This document shows, in pieces, positions 24,953 to 34,107 of a stretch of 49,229 bases of DNA (the stretch's first letter is position 1; each line of letters starts with the position of its first letter). Source of the stretch: UBA8752 sp964223495 (GTDB lineage: Bacteria; Bacteroidota; Bacteroidia; Flavobacteriales_D; Sanyastnellaceae); assembly GCA_964223495.1 (NCBI GenBank), contig CAXQGL010000026.1, positions 1 through 49,229 of the forward strand, given 5' to 3'. A model generated the notes under the pieces. The model worked only from the letters and a program-made list of their open reading frames with translations, made no database searches and was not told the DNA's origin. The position numbers and the translations under genes were made by a program.

Positions 24953-27526
24953 ATGTGCTGCGTCCGTCAACTGTTTTGCCTGGTCAGTTGTAGCCTGTTC
25001 ATGGCCCTCCCACTCAACGTTCAAGGGCAGTGGGAGGATGTCTCCTTGGACAATCTCATTGATGCCACAACGTTCGGAAGCCTTTTTGGATGTGGATTGA
25101 GTACGGTGGATTTCAATGGGGATGGCTGGGATGATGTGACCACCTCGGGATCTGACGGGTGGATCAAGTTGTTCACTGGAGGCCCGGATGGTTTCGTTGC
25201 CCATGATGCTTGGCAAATGGGGGGGGAAGGCAAGGGAGTCCTGTGGATTGACATTGAGAATGACGGCGATCTTGACTTGTTTGTAGGCGTCCTTGGGCTG
25301 GGTGTTTACCTCTACGTGCAACAGGCGGATGGATCCCTTTTGGAGGAAGGTTTCCAGAGGGGTATGCCCATCCTCCAAGGATGGGATGTGCGCGGATTCT
25401 CCGCACGGGATTATGACCGTGATGGGGATCTCGACCTCTACATTGCGAGCTACCACGACAATTCGACCGGGCTCGCTTACGAGAACATGATGTTCGAGAA
25501 CGGGGGCAATGGGTATTTCGAGGACGTCACCTTGGTTTCAGGAACGGGAAACGGATATCAGCACTCGTTTCAGGGAGCGTGGTTCGATTATGACGAGGAT
25601 GGATTTGATGACCTGTGGGTGATCAATGACAGGGCGGTCTTTCCGAACGCCCTGTATCACAACTTGGGCAACGGCACCTTCGTGGACATCGCAGAGGATG
25701 TGGGCTGTGACATCGGTATCGAGGCCATGTCAGCCACCTTGTTCGATCCGGACAACGATGGCGACTGGGATCAGTACATCACCAACATTGAGAACAATCC
25801 CAATGCGTTCCTGCTGAACGAAGAGGGTACTTACGTCGATATTGCCGAAAGTGCCGGAGTGGCTGGCATGCAATACGCCTGGGGCACCTGCGCCATCGAT
25901 GTGGATGGAGACCGGTGGGACGACATGATGGTGGCGACCTATCGCTTTCCGAACACGAACCCGTACGACAATCATCTGTACATGAACCTCGGATCGGGTG
26001 AGGAATTCGCGGAGGAGACGCAGAACTGGCCCAACGAGCAGTTTCAATTGTACTGCTTGGGCAGGTTGGATCTCGATGGTGACCGGTCGCCGGATATCGT
26101 TGGGCATGGCAATGCGGCATACTCGCAGGTCCTCAGGAACACCAACTTCGAGAACGCTTCCCGAATGGTGTTCAATCTGATTGGCACCGAATCCAACACG
26201 CATGCCGTGGGCTCCGTCATCAAGGTCCATGCGGAAAATCTGACCCAAATGCAACAGGTCGAAGCCGGTTGCGACTATATGACCCAGCACACCTATGCGC
26301 GGTTCTTTGCTTTGGGATACGTGGATGTGGTCGATTCCGTGGAGATTTTCTGGCCAACCGGCGCACGGGATGTTCTGTACGATCTTTCACCGGATACCTC
26401 TCTCGTCATCATAGAAGGGTTTCTGAATGCGGAGTTGGAGATGTTGGAGGCACCATGCCCCTGGTCCCCGGCAAGTTGGTCCGTGCCTTTCGATTTGGCT
26501 ACGGCCGAAATGACATGGAATGGAGAGCCGGTCACATCCGAAGTCGTTGTGGCCGACAGCTCAGGTGACTGGACCCTTGAAGCCAGTTGGTGGGGAGGTG
26601 GATATACGTGGAGCCAAACGGTGACTTGGAGTGAGCCGGAGCAACCCAATCTCGCCGTTGATGTGGTTCCGCCGACCTGCCATGGTGGATCGGGAACCCT
26701 GGCCTGGGACATTCCCGAAGCGATGTCCGTGGTGCTGCTGGATTCGATTTATCCCGGCTCCGTTGATTCGGTTGAGATGCCGGCCGGCAATTATGACCTT
26801 CAAGTGGAGCTCAATGAAGCCTGTGTCGTGCACGTTGCGGTGTCTGTCGGCCAACCGGATCTCCTTTCCCTTGCGCTGGAGGTGGAGCAACCTGCGTGCC
26901 ACGGGGATGTCGGGGCGATGGAAATCAACGTTGAAGGAGGTACTCCACCCCTGACCATCGGATTGGGTGATGCCGTACCGGAGGCCCTGCCGCCAGGGGT
27001 CTGGCCCATTGCCGTGCTGGACTCCGTAGGGTGCTCCATGGTCGACACCGCCTTCGTCAATGAGCCCGATTCCCTCATTTCAACGGCGACCTTCGAATTT
27101 GTCGGGTCCAGCGATACTGCTTTCGTGACACTGGCCATTGAAGGTGGGACACCTCCATACGATGTCAATTGGAGTGGTCCGATCGATACGGCAGCATGGG
27201 TGGTTGCACCCACCGGCCTCGGCTGGTTCGTGCAGGATGCGAACGGTTGTCTCGACATTGGCGTCATCGAAATCCCCTCGAATCCTCTGGCAGGCATCGG
27301 TCTTCACGCTGAATCCAATTGGAACTGTCGCAGACAGGATTCGCGGTTGATGTTTTCAGGCCCCGATGGTGTGATGCTGGAAGTGCGGATGTTTGATCTG
27401 TCCGGACGCCAGATGATTGATGGGATGACCGTGAGGGACGGTCAAATATTGGAGTTGGGCATGTCGGGGACGGTGGTCGTGCAGGCCATCGATGCATCCG
27501 GCAGGTCGTATGCTTGGGTGCGATGA
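24953..27526 (+). CDS. secreted FG-GAP/VCBS repeat protein with ASPIC/UnbV domain (paralogue 2)
   Basis: The 857-residue product starts with a signal peptide (CLVSCSLFMALPLNVQGQ). ATG 24953 is chosen over the upstream start at 24896 for this reason. The order of parts equals paralogue 1: FG-GAP loops (DFNGDGWDD, DRDGDLDLYIASYHD, DVDGDRWDDMMVATYRFPN), an ASPIC/UnbV domain (SNTHAVGSVIKVHAENLTQ, GCDYMTQHTYARFFALG), then Ig-like or SprB-like segments (GGTPPLTIGLGD, GGTPPYDVNWSG) and a short tail (LEVRMFDLSGRQMIDG). It shares a four-base ATGA overlap with paralogue 3, so the two are translated together. A run of eight G at 25219-25226 stays in frame here. Confidence 0.85.
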   Translation: MCCVRQLFCLVSCSLFMALPLNVQGQWEDVSLDNLIDATTFGSLFGCGLSTVDFNGDGWDDVTTSGSDGWIKLFTGGPDGFVAHDAWQMGGEGKGVLWIDIENDGDLDLFVGVLGLGVYLYVQQADGSLLEEGFQRGMPILQGWDVRGFSARDYDRDGDLDLYIASYHDNSTGLAYENMMFENGGNGYFEDVTLVSGTGNGYQHSFQGAWFDYDEDGFDDLWVINDRAVFPNALYHNLGNGTFVDIAEDVGCDIGIEAMSATLFDPDNDGDWDQYITNIENNPNAFLLNEEGTYVDIAESAGVAGMQYAWGTCAIDVDGDRWDDMMVATYRFPNTNPYDNHLYMNLGSGEEFAEETQNWPNEQFQLYCLGRLDLDGDRSPDIVGHGNAAYSQVLRNTNFENASRMVFNLIGTESNTHAVGSVIKVHAENLTQMQQVEAGCDYMTQHTYARFFALGYVDVVDSVEIFWPTGARDVLYDLSPDTSLVIIEGFLNAELEMLEAPCPWSPASWSVPFDLATAEMTWNGEPVTSEVVVADSSGDWTLEASWWGGGYTWSQTVTWSEPEQPNLAVDVVPPTCHGGSGTLAWDIPEAMSVVLLDSIYPGSVDSVEMPAGNYDLQVELNEACVVHVAVSVGQPDLLSLALEVEQPACHGDVGAMEINVEGGTPPLTIGLGDAVPEALPPGVWPIAVLDSVGCSMVDTAFVNEPDSLISTATFEFVGSSDTAFVTLAIEGGTPPYDVNWSGPIDTAAWVVAPTGLGWFVQDANGCLDIGVIEIPSNPLAGIGLHAESNWNCRRQDSRLMFSGPDGVMLEVRMFDLSGRQMIDGMTVRDGQILELGMSGTVVVQAIDASGRSYAWVR

Positions 27527-30090
27527 ACTGGTGCAGGATCGTTCTTGATGCGGCCTTGCTGTTTTTCTTTCTCGCAAGTCAGGTATGCCTCGCCCAATGG
27601 GAGGATGTTTCGACCGCGTATTTTCTGACGGCCACAGCCACGGGGAGTCAGTTCGGCTGCGGCATGAGCTGTGCCGATTTCAATGGAGATGGCCATGATG
27701 ACCTCACTTTCTCTCAGGCTTCCGGTTCCATTGTCATGTATGCGGGCTCCGATGATGGATTCGAGTTGGTCGGCACATTGGAAGGGGAAGGCCTCGGTAC
27801 GGGGGTACTCTGGGTGGATGTGGATGACGATGGAGATCTCGACCTCTTCGCAGGACGGAGGGACCACGGCGTCAAATTGTACATCCGTACGTCGTCGGGC
27901 AGCCTGCTGGACCAATCGGTCAGCAGGGGTGTGCCCGCCTGGTCGGGATGGAGGCCCCGGGGCATTTCCGCCTGTGATTTCGACCGTGACGGTGACCTCG
28001 ATGTGTACATCGCCTCCTATCACATCGAGCCCCAGGTTGACCACCACCCCAATGCGTTCCTGATCAATGACGGCAGTGGTCATTTCACCTTGGCCGATGA
28101 CTCCGTCGGCGTGGACAACGGCATCCAGACTTCATTCCATGGGGGGTGGTTCGATTATGACGGTGATGGATGGCAGGACCTGTGGGTCATCAATGACCGC
28201 TTTTCCTTCGAGGATGCCCTCTACCGGAATCAAGGAGACGGCACCTTTGTGGATGTGGCCTCCGAAGTCGGGCTGGCTGTCGCATTGGACCCCATGACCG
28301 CCACGATATTCGATCCGGATCGCGATGGGGATTGGGATCTCTTCACCACGGATGTGGCCAACATCGCCCACCGATTGCATGCGTGGGACAGTTCCGGTTT
28401 CGAGGAAATCGCCGCCGAGGCCGGTGTGGCAGGTGTGTCCGATTACGGTTGGGGTGCTTGTGCGGTCGATGTCGATGGCGACATGAACGAGGACCTGATG
28501 GTGGCCACTCTGTACTGGCCGTTCGAAAGCAATACCGTGGACAACGCGCTATACATGGGGGTGGATTCGGCCCTCTACTTCGAGCAGGACAGCGGAGGTT
28601 GGCCCAATGAGCAATTTCCCCTCTATCACATAGGTCGCTGTGATCTGGATGGAGATGCGGTTCCGGATGTCGTCTGTCACGGAGCCATTCCCATAGCCCA
28701 GGTGCTCCGCAACACCAATTCAAGTGGGGCGCATCGGGTGGCCTTCACGTTGGTCGGAACCCCGTCGAATTCCCACGCCGTCGGTGCCGTGCTAAAGGTG
28801 TATGCCGGGGGTGTACAGCAAATGCAACAGGTTGATGCAGGTGCCGATTATGTGACCCAGCATTCCTATACCCGGTTTTTCGGTCTGGGCTCCAATGAGG
28901 TCGTTGATTCCGTCGTGGTGACCTGGCCGCAGGGTGACGTCGAGATGTGGGGAAATCTCACAGCCGATGCGGCCTTCGTGCTCATTGAAGGCACGAGTGG
29001 CGCTGCGGTCACGGCCTTGGAGCGGACCTGTGCCTGGGATGAACAGGGGTGGCTGCTGCCTTTCGATCCCGATTCGGTGGAGATGACCTGGAACGGTGAT
29101 CCGGTGACATCCGATACCATCTGGGTGTCCTCTTCGGACAGTTCCATCCTGGAGGCATCCTGGTGGAATGGACGGTATACGATGACATTTCCGTTGATCA
29201 CAGAGGTTCAGGCTTTTCCCGGGCTGTCGGTGATGGTGGACGCACCTGCGTGTGCTGAAGATGCAGCGACCGTTTCATGGGAGGGATCGGGAGCGGAAGC
29301 CGTCTTCTGGATGGATACCCTGGAAGTGCCATTGGATTCCACCTTGGATTCATTCGAGTCGCCGATTTCCTTGTCCTGGCAATACAGCAGTCAATGCTGG
29401 CTGGACACGGTAATTCACCTCGAGTGGCCAGCGCCCATTTCCGGCGCATTGGAATCCAATCCTCCTCCCTGTGCCGGTGGTCAGGGCACTGCAGTCTGGG
29501 AACTGACGGGAGGAACGCCGCCGTTGACTTTGGATTGGTTTGGTGCCGATCCCGATGCCTTGGGTGAAGGCGTCTGGCCGGTCATCGCGGTCGACATGGC
29601 GGGCTGTACCGTTTCGGATACCGTGGTGATGGTGATTCCGGACTCCCTCATGGCCTTCCCCGACTGGACTTATCTCGGGGAATCCGATACAGCGCAGGTG
29701 TTCATCTCCATTGACGGGGGTACCCCCCCCTATTCGGTCAATTGGTCAGGAGGATTGGATGACAACGGACTGTTGTTGGCCCCCGGTACTTTGGCCTGGT
29801 TGGTTGAGGATGATGCCGGCTGCATCACGTTCGGCAACATTACGCTCGACGTCAACGACGTGGCAGATGTGGCCTTCGGTCCGCCAAACGTTGAATGTGT
29901 GCGCACGGAGGAGGGCATCCGTTTCATCGGACTCCCTGATGGTGCTCATTTCAAGATCCATGGCCTTGACGGCAGGTTGCTCGCTTGTGGTGATTGGCAA
30001 CCGGGATCATGCCTTGATGCAATGAAACAGGGGCCGCTCATCATCACCGCAGTGACTTCGAATGGGGCCCGTTGGGTATTCCTGAGATGA
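27523..30090 (+). CDS. secreted FG-GAP/VCBS repeat protein with ASPIC/UnbV domain (paralogue 3)
   Basis: The 855-residue product has a signal peptide (LDAALLFFFLASQVCLAQ) after ATG 27523, which overlaps the stop of paralogue 2. Its layout again is FG-GAP loops (DFNGDGHDD, DVDDDGDLDLFAGR, DRDGDLDVYIASYH), ASPIC/UnbV (SNSHAVGAVLKVYAGGVQQ, GADYVTQHSYTRFFGLG), SprB-like segments (GGTPPLTLDWFG, GGTPPYSVNWSG) and a short C-terminal tail (FKIHGLDGRLLACG). A C8 tract at 29723-29730 encodes TPP in frame. The gene is convergent with the asparaginase-like gene, 13 bases apart. Confidence 0.85.
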   Translation: MNWCRIVLDAALLFFFLASQVCLAQWEDVSTAYFLTATATGSQFGCGMSCADFNGDGHDDLTFSQASGSIVMYAGSDDGFELVGTLEGEGLGTGVLWVDVDDDGDLDLFAGRRDHGVKLYIRTSSGSLLDQSVSRGVPAWSGWRPRGISACDFDRDGDLDVYIASYHIEPQVDHHPNAFLINDGSGHFTLADDSVGVDNGIQTSFHGGWFDYDGDGWQDLWVINDRFSFEDALYRNQGDGTFVDVASEVGLAVALDPMTATIFDPDRDGDWDLFTTDVANIAHRLHAWDSSGFEEIAAEAGVAGVSDYGWGACAVDVDGDMNEDLMVATLYWPFESNTVDNALYMGVDSALYFEQDSGGWPNEQFPLYHIGRCDLDGDAVPDVVCHGAIPIAQVLRNTNSSGAHRVAFTLVGTPSNSHAVGAVLKVYAGGVQQMQQVDAGADYVTQHSYTRFFGLGSNEVVDSVVVTWPQGDVEMWGNLTADAAFVLIEGTSGAAVTALERTCAWDEQGWLLPFDPDSVEMTWNGDPVTSDTIWVSSSDSSILEASWWNGRYTMTFPLITEVQAFPGLSVMVDAPACAEDAATVSWEGSGAEAVFWMDTLEVPLDSTLDSFESPISLSWQYSSQCWLDTVIHLEWPAPISGALESNPPPCAGGQGTAVWELTGGTPPLTLDWFGADPDALGEGVWPVIAVDMAGCTVSDTVVMVIPDSLMAFPDWTYLGESDTAQVFISIDGGTPPYSVNWSGGLDDNGLLLAPGTLAWLVEDDAGCITFGNITLDVNDVADVAFGPPNVECVRTEEGIRFIGLPDGAHFKIHGLDGRLLACGDWQPGSCLDAMKQGPLIITAVTSNGARWVFLR

Positions 30091-30103
30091 GCAGGATGCG
30101 GTT

Positions 30104-31132
30104 TCAGCGGTTTGCCACCGTATCCGAGGCAAAGAGCCCCACGCTGGGCATGCCGCCTGCCGCGTAGGCACCTCGGAACATCCCAGGGGTGTTCATGCTG
30201 AAAACGGCATGGCCGGATGCGTCCATTCCAACAATGCCCCCATCGCCACCCAGTGCGCCCATCTCACCGTGTATGGTGGCATCGGCCGCGGACTGCAAAT
30301 CACTGCCGCCGTGCATCATCCTTCCGTGGATGTCATGGGCGACGGCCGTTCGGATGAAGTACTCCCCCCACCCTGTTGCCGAGATGGCGCAGGTCCTGTC
30401 GTCTGCCCAGGTGCCAGCGCCGATGACAGGGCTGTCACCGATTCTTCCGTGGCGCTTGTAAGTCATGCCACCCGTTGAGGTTCCTGCAGCGAGGTGTCCA
30501 TCGCGGTCCATGGCGACACACCCTACCGTACCGAATTTCTCCCGGGTGGTATCCTTGGCCAGTGCCCTTTCATAGCGCGACCGGGCTTTGACCGTGTCGA
30601 ACCATCCTTCCGGTGCGGGTTCCGCGCGCCGGGTTTCCGCAAACACACCGGCACCATGGCCGCTGAAGAACACGTGTTCGGATGACTCCATCACGGCACG
30701 CGCCACCTCGATCGGGTGTCGAAATCCCCTAAGTCCGGTGATGGCTCCGCAATTGCGGTCTTCTCCGCGCATGATGCTCGCGTCCAACTCGTGTACGCCC
30801 TCGGCGGTATAGACCGCCCCGCGTCCCGCATTGAATAGACTGTCATCTTCCATGACCCGAATGGTGGCGATGACGGCGTCCACTGCGCTTCCGCCTTGCT
30901 TCAGGACCTGACCTCCCGCTTCCAGGGCTGAATTCAAGGAAAGCCGATATGCGTCCTGTTCCGATGCGGACAACTTCTCCGTATCGAAATGGCCTGCTCC
31001 CCCGTGGATGGCGATGGACCATTCCGGACGCTCTGCCGGTGCATCAGGTGCTTTGGAGGCGTCGGATGGGATTTCCGGGGATTGGCAACCGGAGATGCCC
31101 GCAGCAAGCAAGAAGGCGACATACAATCTCAT
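30104..31132 (-). CDS. isoaspartyl peptidase/L-asparaginase family lipoprotein
   Basis: The 342-residue product is an Ntn-hydrolase of the plant-type asparaginase family. It is made as a precursor cut before Thr202 in FGTVGCVAMDRDG. The alpha part has IAIHGGAGHF and LFNAGRGAVYTAEGVHELDASIM; the beta part has GTSTGGMTYKRHGRIGDSPVIGAGTWAD and SATGWGEYFIR. ATG 31132 gives a lipobox (LLAAGISGC, Cys16), so it should be an outer-envelope lipoprotein handled by Lgt. It would split beta-aspartyl dipeptides or asparagine. A near -7 box (TACCTTTC) lies four bases before the ATG. Confidence 0.9.
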   Translation of the reverse strand: MRLYVAFLLAAGISGCQSPEIPSDASKAPDAPAERPEWSIAIHGGAGHFDTEKLSASEQDAYRLSLNSALEAGGQVLKQGGSAVDAVIATIRVMEDDSLFNAGRGAVYTAEGVHELDASIMRGEDRNCGAITGLRGFRHPIEVARAVMESSEHVFFSGHGAGVFAETRRAEPAPEGWFDTVKARSRYERALAKDTTREKFGTVGCVAMDRDGHLAAGTSTGGMTYKRHGRIGDSPVIGAGTWADDRTCAISATGWGEYFIRTAVAHDIHGRMMHGGSDLQSAADATIHGEMGALGGDGGIVGMDASGHAVFSMNTPGMFRGAYAAGGMPSVGLFASDTVANR

Positions 31133-31185
31133 GGTTGAAAGGTATGGCTGTGGGGGCTTCTCCCTTCTTGTCATATTTTCCCCAT

Positions 31186-31671
31186 ATGATGGAGCACTGG
31201 CACTGGTGGACATTGATTGTCCTCGGGCTGTTGATCGGCGAGGCGTTCGTGCCGGGCTTGGTCCTTGGTTCGCTGGCCGTGGGAGCCGTGGCCGGAGGGC
31301 TGACGAGCCTGTTCACGGATTGGTGGGAGTACCAATTCGTCGCCGCTTCCATCGGATCCGTCCTCTCCCTGCTGTTTCTGCGTCCGATGGCCATGCGCAA
31401 GTGGTTCAGCGGGGAATCGGTCGCTACCGGGGTGGATGCATTGCCCGGGAGGATTGTCCGGGTTACTGAGGGCTTTGATTCCCGCACCGGCAGAGGACGC
31501 GGACGGCTGGACGGCGATGATTGGCTCATCGAATTCCCGAGAGATTGGGAAGGCCGCAGATCCGAGGGTGAAGCCGGACTGAATGATGCCTCACGGTATT
31601 CAATCGGCGACGAATTGCAGGTACATAGAGTGGAATCGAACGTACTCATTGTCATTCCCATTCAATCTTAA
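31186..31671 (+). CDS. NfeD family membrane protein
   Basis: The 161-residue product is a short NfeD. Three or four membrane segments (WWTLIVLGLLIGEAFVPGLVLG; VGAVAGGLTSLF; FVAASIGSVLSLLFL) are followed by the soluble OB-fold domain (PGRIVRVTEGFDS, GRGRGRLDGDDWLIE, IGDELQVHRVESNVLIVIP). NfeD proteins pair with SPFH-domain proteins, and the next gene, ten bases downstream, is one. The role is in membrane organisation or quality control. The start 31186 or 31189 removes a long N-terminal extension without family features. Confidence 0.88.
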   Translation: MMEHWHWWTLIVLGLLIGEAFVPGLVLGSLAVGAVAGGLTSLFTDWWEYQFVAASIGSVLSLLFLRPMAMRKWFSGESVATGVDALPGRIVRVTEGFDSRTGRGRGRLDGDDWLIEFPRDWEGRRSEGEAGLNDASRYSIGDELQVHRVESNVLIVIPIQS

Positions 31672-31681
31672 GCTGACACAC

Positions 31682-32668
31682 ATGGAAGGCTTTTCCTTTA
31701 TTTCCATCACACTCCTCATCCTCGCTACGGTCATTGTTGTCCGCGGCCTTCGCATCGTCAAGCAGAGTGAGGCCATGGTCATCGAGCGACTCGGTCGTTA
31801 CCGCACCACACTGACAGCGGGCATCAACATCATCATCCCGTTCATCGACCGTCCCCGTGCCAGCGTCTGGCGCTACGTGAAGGAAGATGCATTGGGTGAG
31901 CGGGTGGTCGCGTATCGGATGCTGGAGCGGATCGACCTCAGGGAGACCGTATTCGATTTTCCCCGCCAAAGCGTCATTACCCGTGACAACGTCGTGACGG
32001 AGATCAATGCGCTCATCTACTTCCAGATTGTCGATGCGGTCAAGTCGGTCTACGAGATCAACAACCTTCCCAACGCCATTGAGAAACTGACGCAGACAAC
32101 GCTGAGAAACGTGCTGGGAGAGCTGGATCTCGATGAGTGTCTTTCGAGTCGGGATACGATCAACACGAAGTTGCGCGCCATCCTCGATGAAGCCACGAAC
32201 AAATGGGGCGTCAAGGTGAATCGGGTGGAATTGCAGGACATCAATCCTCCTCAGGACATCAAGGAGGCCATGGAAAAGCAGATGCGTGCGGAGCGGAGCC
32301 GGCGTGCCCAGATCATCGAGGCGGAAGGCACCAAGACCGCTGCCATTCTGGAAGCCGAAGGCCGCAAGGGAGCGGACATCAACCAGGCCGAAGGTGAGCG
32401 CCAAGCGATGATTCTCGAGGCGGAAGGCCGTGCAGAAGCACGTTTGAAGGTGGCCGATGCGGAGGCTGAGGCCATCCGCAAAGTGGCCGGTGCGGTGGCG
32501 AAGACCAAGGCTGATCCGACACAATACCTGATTGCCGTCCGCTATGTGGAAGCGCTGGAGAAGATGATGGAATCCTCAAATGACAAGTCCAGGGTCGTAT
32601 TCATGCCGTACGAAGCCAGTGGAATGCTCGGCAGTGTCGGCAGCATCAAGGAGTTGCTCAAGGAATGA
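31682..32668 (+). CDS. SPFH/Band 7 (stomatin-like, QmcA-type) membrane protein
   Basis: The 328-residue product has one N-terminal membrane segment (FISITLLILATVIVV), the SPFH/PHB domain (IVKQSEAMVIERLGRYRTTL, GINIIIPFIDRP, DFPRQSVITRDNVV) and a long charged coiled-coil (EAMEKQMRAERSRRAQIIEA and further EAEG repeats) at about 205-280. This is the bacterial stomatin or QmcA layout. It forms a conserved unit with NfeD upstream and overlaps the aldehyde dehydrogenase by four bases (ATGA). It probably oligomerises at membrane microdomains. Confidence 0.92.
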   Translation: MEGFSFISITLLILATVIVVRGLRIVKQSEAMVIERLGRYRTTLTAGINIIIPFIDRPRASVWRYVKEDALGERVVAYRMLERIDLRETVFDFPRQSVITRDNVVTEINALIYFQIVDAVKSVYEINNLPNAIEKLTQTTLRNVLGELDLDECLSSRDTINTKLRAILDEATNKWGVKVNRVELQDINPPQDIKEAMEKQMRAERSRRAQIIEAEGTKTAAILEAEGRKGADINQAEGERQAMILEAEGRAEARLKVADAEAEAIRKVAGAVAKTKADPTQYLIAVRYVEALEKMMESSNDKSRVVFMPYEASGMLGSVGSIKELLKE

Positions 32669-34089
32669 AGGAAACGATGACCAAGGCCGGCCCAGATCTC
32701 GGCACCATGTTCGAAGGATTGCGCAAGCAATATCTGGCGCAGCCCTACCCCGGTCTCGGGAAGCGGAAGGCATTGCTGACGTCCATGCTCCGCGGCCTGA
32801 AGGAACGGGAGGATGCCCTGCTGACCGCGTTGCATAAGGACCTCGGCAAATCTGAGCCGGAAGCCCGTTTGACGGAGTTTTTTCCCGTGCGCAAGGAAAT
32901 CCAGTACATGCGTGGTCATCTCGCCGATTGGATGCGTCCGGAGCGTGTATCGACCCCCCTTCAGTTGTTGGGCACCCGCTCCGAAATCCTGCCCCAGCCG
33001 AAAGGTGTCGTGCTCGTCATTGCGCCATGGAATTTCCCGTTCCTGTTGACTATCAAACCGGTCATTGCCGCGATCGCGGCAGGTAACCGTGTGGTGGTCA
33101 AGCCCCCCGAGCACACCCCTGAGACTTCACGACTCATGGCCGAATGGTTGCGCTCCTCGCTTCCTGCCGAATGGGTCCAGGTTGTGCTGGGAGGTCCGGA
33201 GGATGCGGCGGCGTTGACAGCGATGCCGTTCGACCACATCTTTTTCACGGGAGGAACGGTGACCGGGAGGAAGGTCATGATGGCCGCGGCCGAAAACCTC
33301 ACCCCCGTGACCCTCGAACTCGGGGGCAAGAGTCCGGCCATCATCGATGGTTCGGTTTCGCCACAATCCGTGGCATCCCGGATCGCCTGGGGCAAGGGGC
33401 TCAATGCCGGACAGGTCTGCATCGCTCCCGACTATCTGTTGGTGGAGAAGCCTGCTGCAGACGCTGTAATCAAGGCCATCATCGACCGTTGGAACTTCTG
33501 CTTTTCAGGGGATGCGGCATCCTCGGATGAATACGGCAGGATCATCAATGACGCCCAATTCGACCGCTTGGTGTCGACATTGGAGGATGCCATCGAGAAG
33601 GGGGCCCGTGTCTTGTACGGCGGAAGGCACGACAGGACCAAGCGGTTCATGGAGCCGACCATTCTGATGGATGTGACCCAGGACATGAGGGTGATGCAGG
33701 AAGAGGTGTTCGGTCCTTTGCTTCCCGTGTTGACCTGGGAGGATGCTTCCGAGCCACCGAAGCTGATATCAGAAGTGAAGGACCACCCCCTGTCCATGTA
33801 CATCTTCACGAAGAACCGCCGACGTCAGCGCATGTGGTTGGAGATGACGCGTTCCGGAACGGTGGGCGTGGGTGAGACGGTGGTTCAGATCGCCAATCCT
33901 GAACTGCCATTCGGTGGCATTCAGGCCAGTGGCATGGGCAGGACGAATGGCAAGGCTGCATTCGATGTCCTCTCCAATCGGAGGAGCATCATCCGCAAGA
34001 GTTGGCCCATCTCCTCGGTGCCGATTTCCTACCCTCCTTTCGGGCCTGCCAAGGCGGCATTGGTCCGGTGGATGTCACGTTATCTCTGA
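32665..34089 (+). CDS. NAD(P)-dependent aldehyde dehydrogenase, class 3-like
   Basis: The 474-residue product oxidises aldehydes to acids. Catalytic Glu218 lies in VTLELGGKSPA and Cys252 in NAGQVCIAPDY; PWNFPF and FFTGGTVTGR form the cofactor site. The short N-terminus (about 50 residues less than class 1/2 enzymes) and the sequence EEVFGPLLPVLTW fit the class 3 (fatty-aldehyde) group. It overlaps the SPFH gene by ATGA. A link to membrane-lipid aldehyde removal is an inference from this coupling and the family's hydrophobic substrates. Confidence 0.92.
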   Translation: MKETMTKAGPDLGTMFEGLRKQYLAQPYPGLGKRKALLTSMLRGLKEREDALLTALHKDLGKSEPEARLTEFFPVRKEIQYMRGHLADWMRPERVSTPLQLLGTRSEILPQPKGVVLVIAPWNFPFLLTIKPVIAAIAAGNRVVVKPPEHTPETSRLMAEWLRSSLPAEWVQVVLGGPEDAAALTAMPFDHIFFTGGTVTGRKVMMAAAENLTPVTLELGGKSPAIIDGSVSPQSVASRIAWGKGLNAGQVCIAPDYLLVEKPAADAVIKAIIDRWNFCFSGDAASSDEYGRIINDAQFDRLVSTLEDAIEKGARVLYGGRHDRTKRFMEPTILMDVTQDMRVMQEEVFGPLLPVLTWEDASEPPKLISEVKDHPLSMYIFTKNRRRQRMWLEMTRSGTVGVGETVVQIANPELPFGGIQASGMGRTNGKAAFDVLSNRRSIIRKSWPISSVPISYPPFGPAKAALVRWMSRYL

Positions 34090-34107
34090 TTCGTTCGCGA
34101 AGGGGAT

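Noticed and set aside
30949..31185. N-terminal extension of the NfeD gene
   Set aside because: It is antisense to the asparaginase-like gene start and adds basic, non-family sequence; ATG 31186 begins at the first membrane segment.
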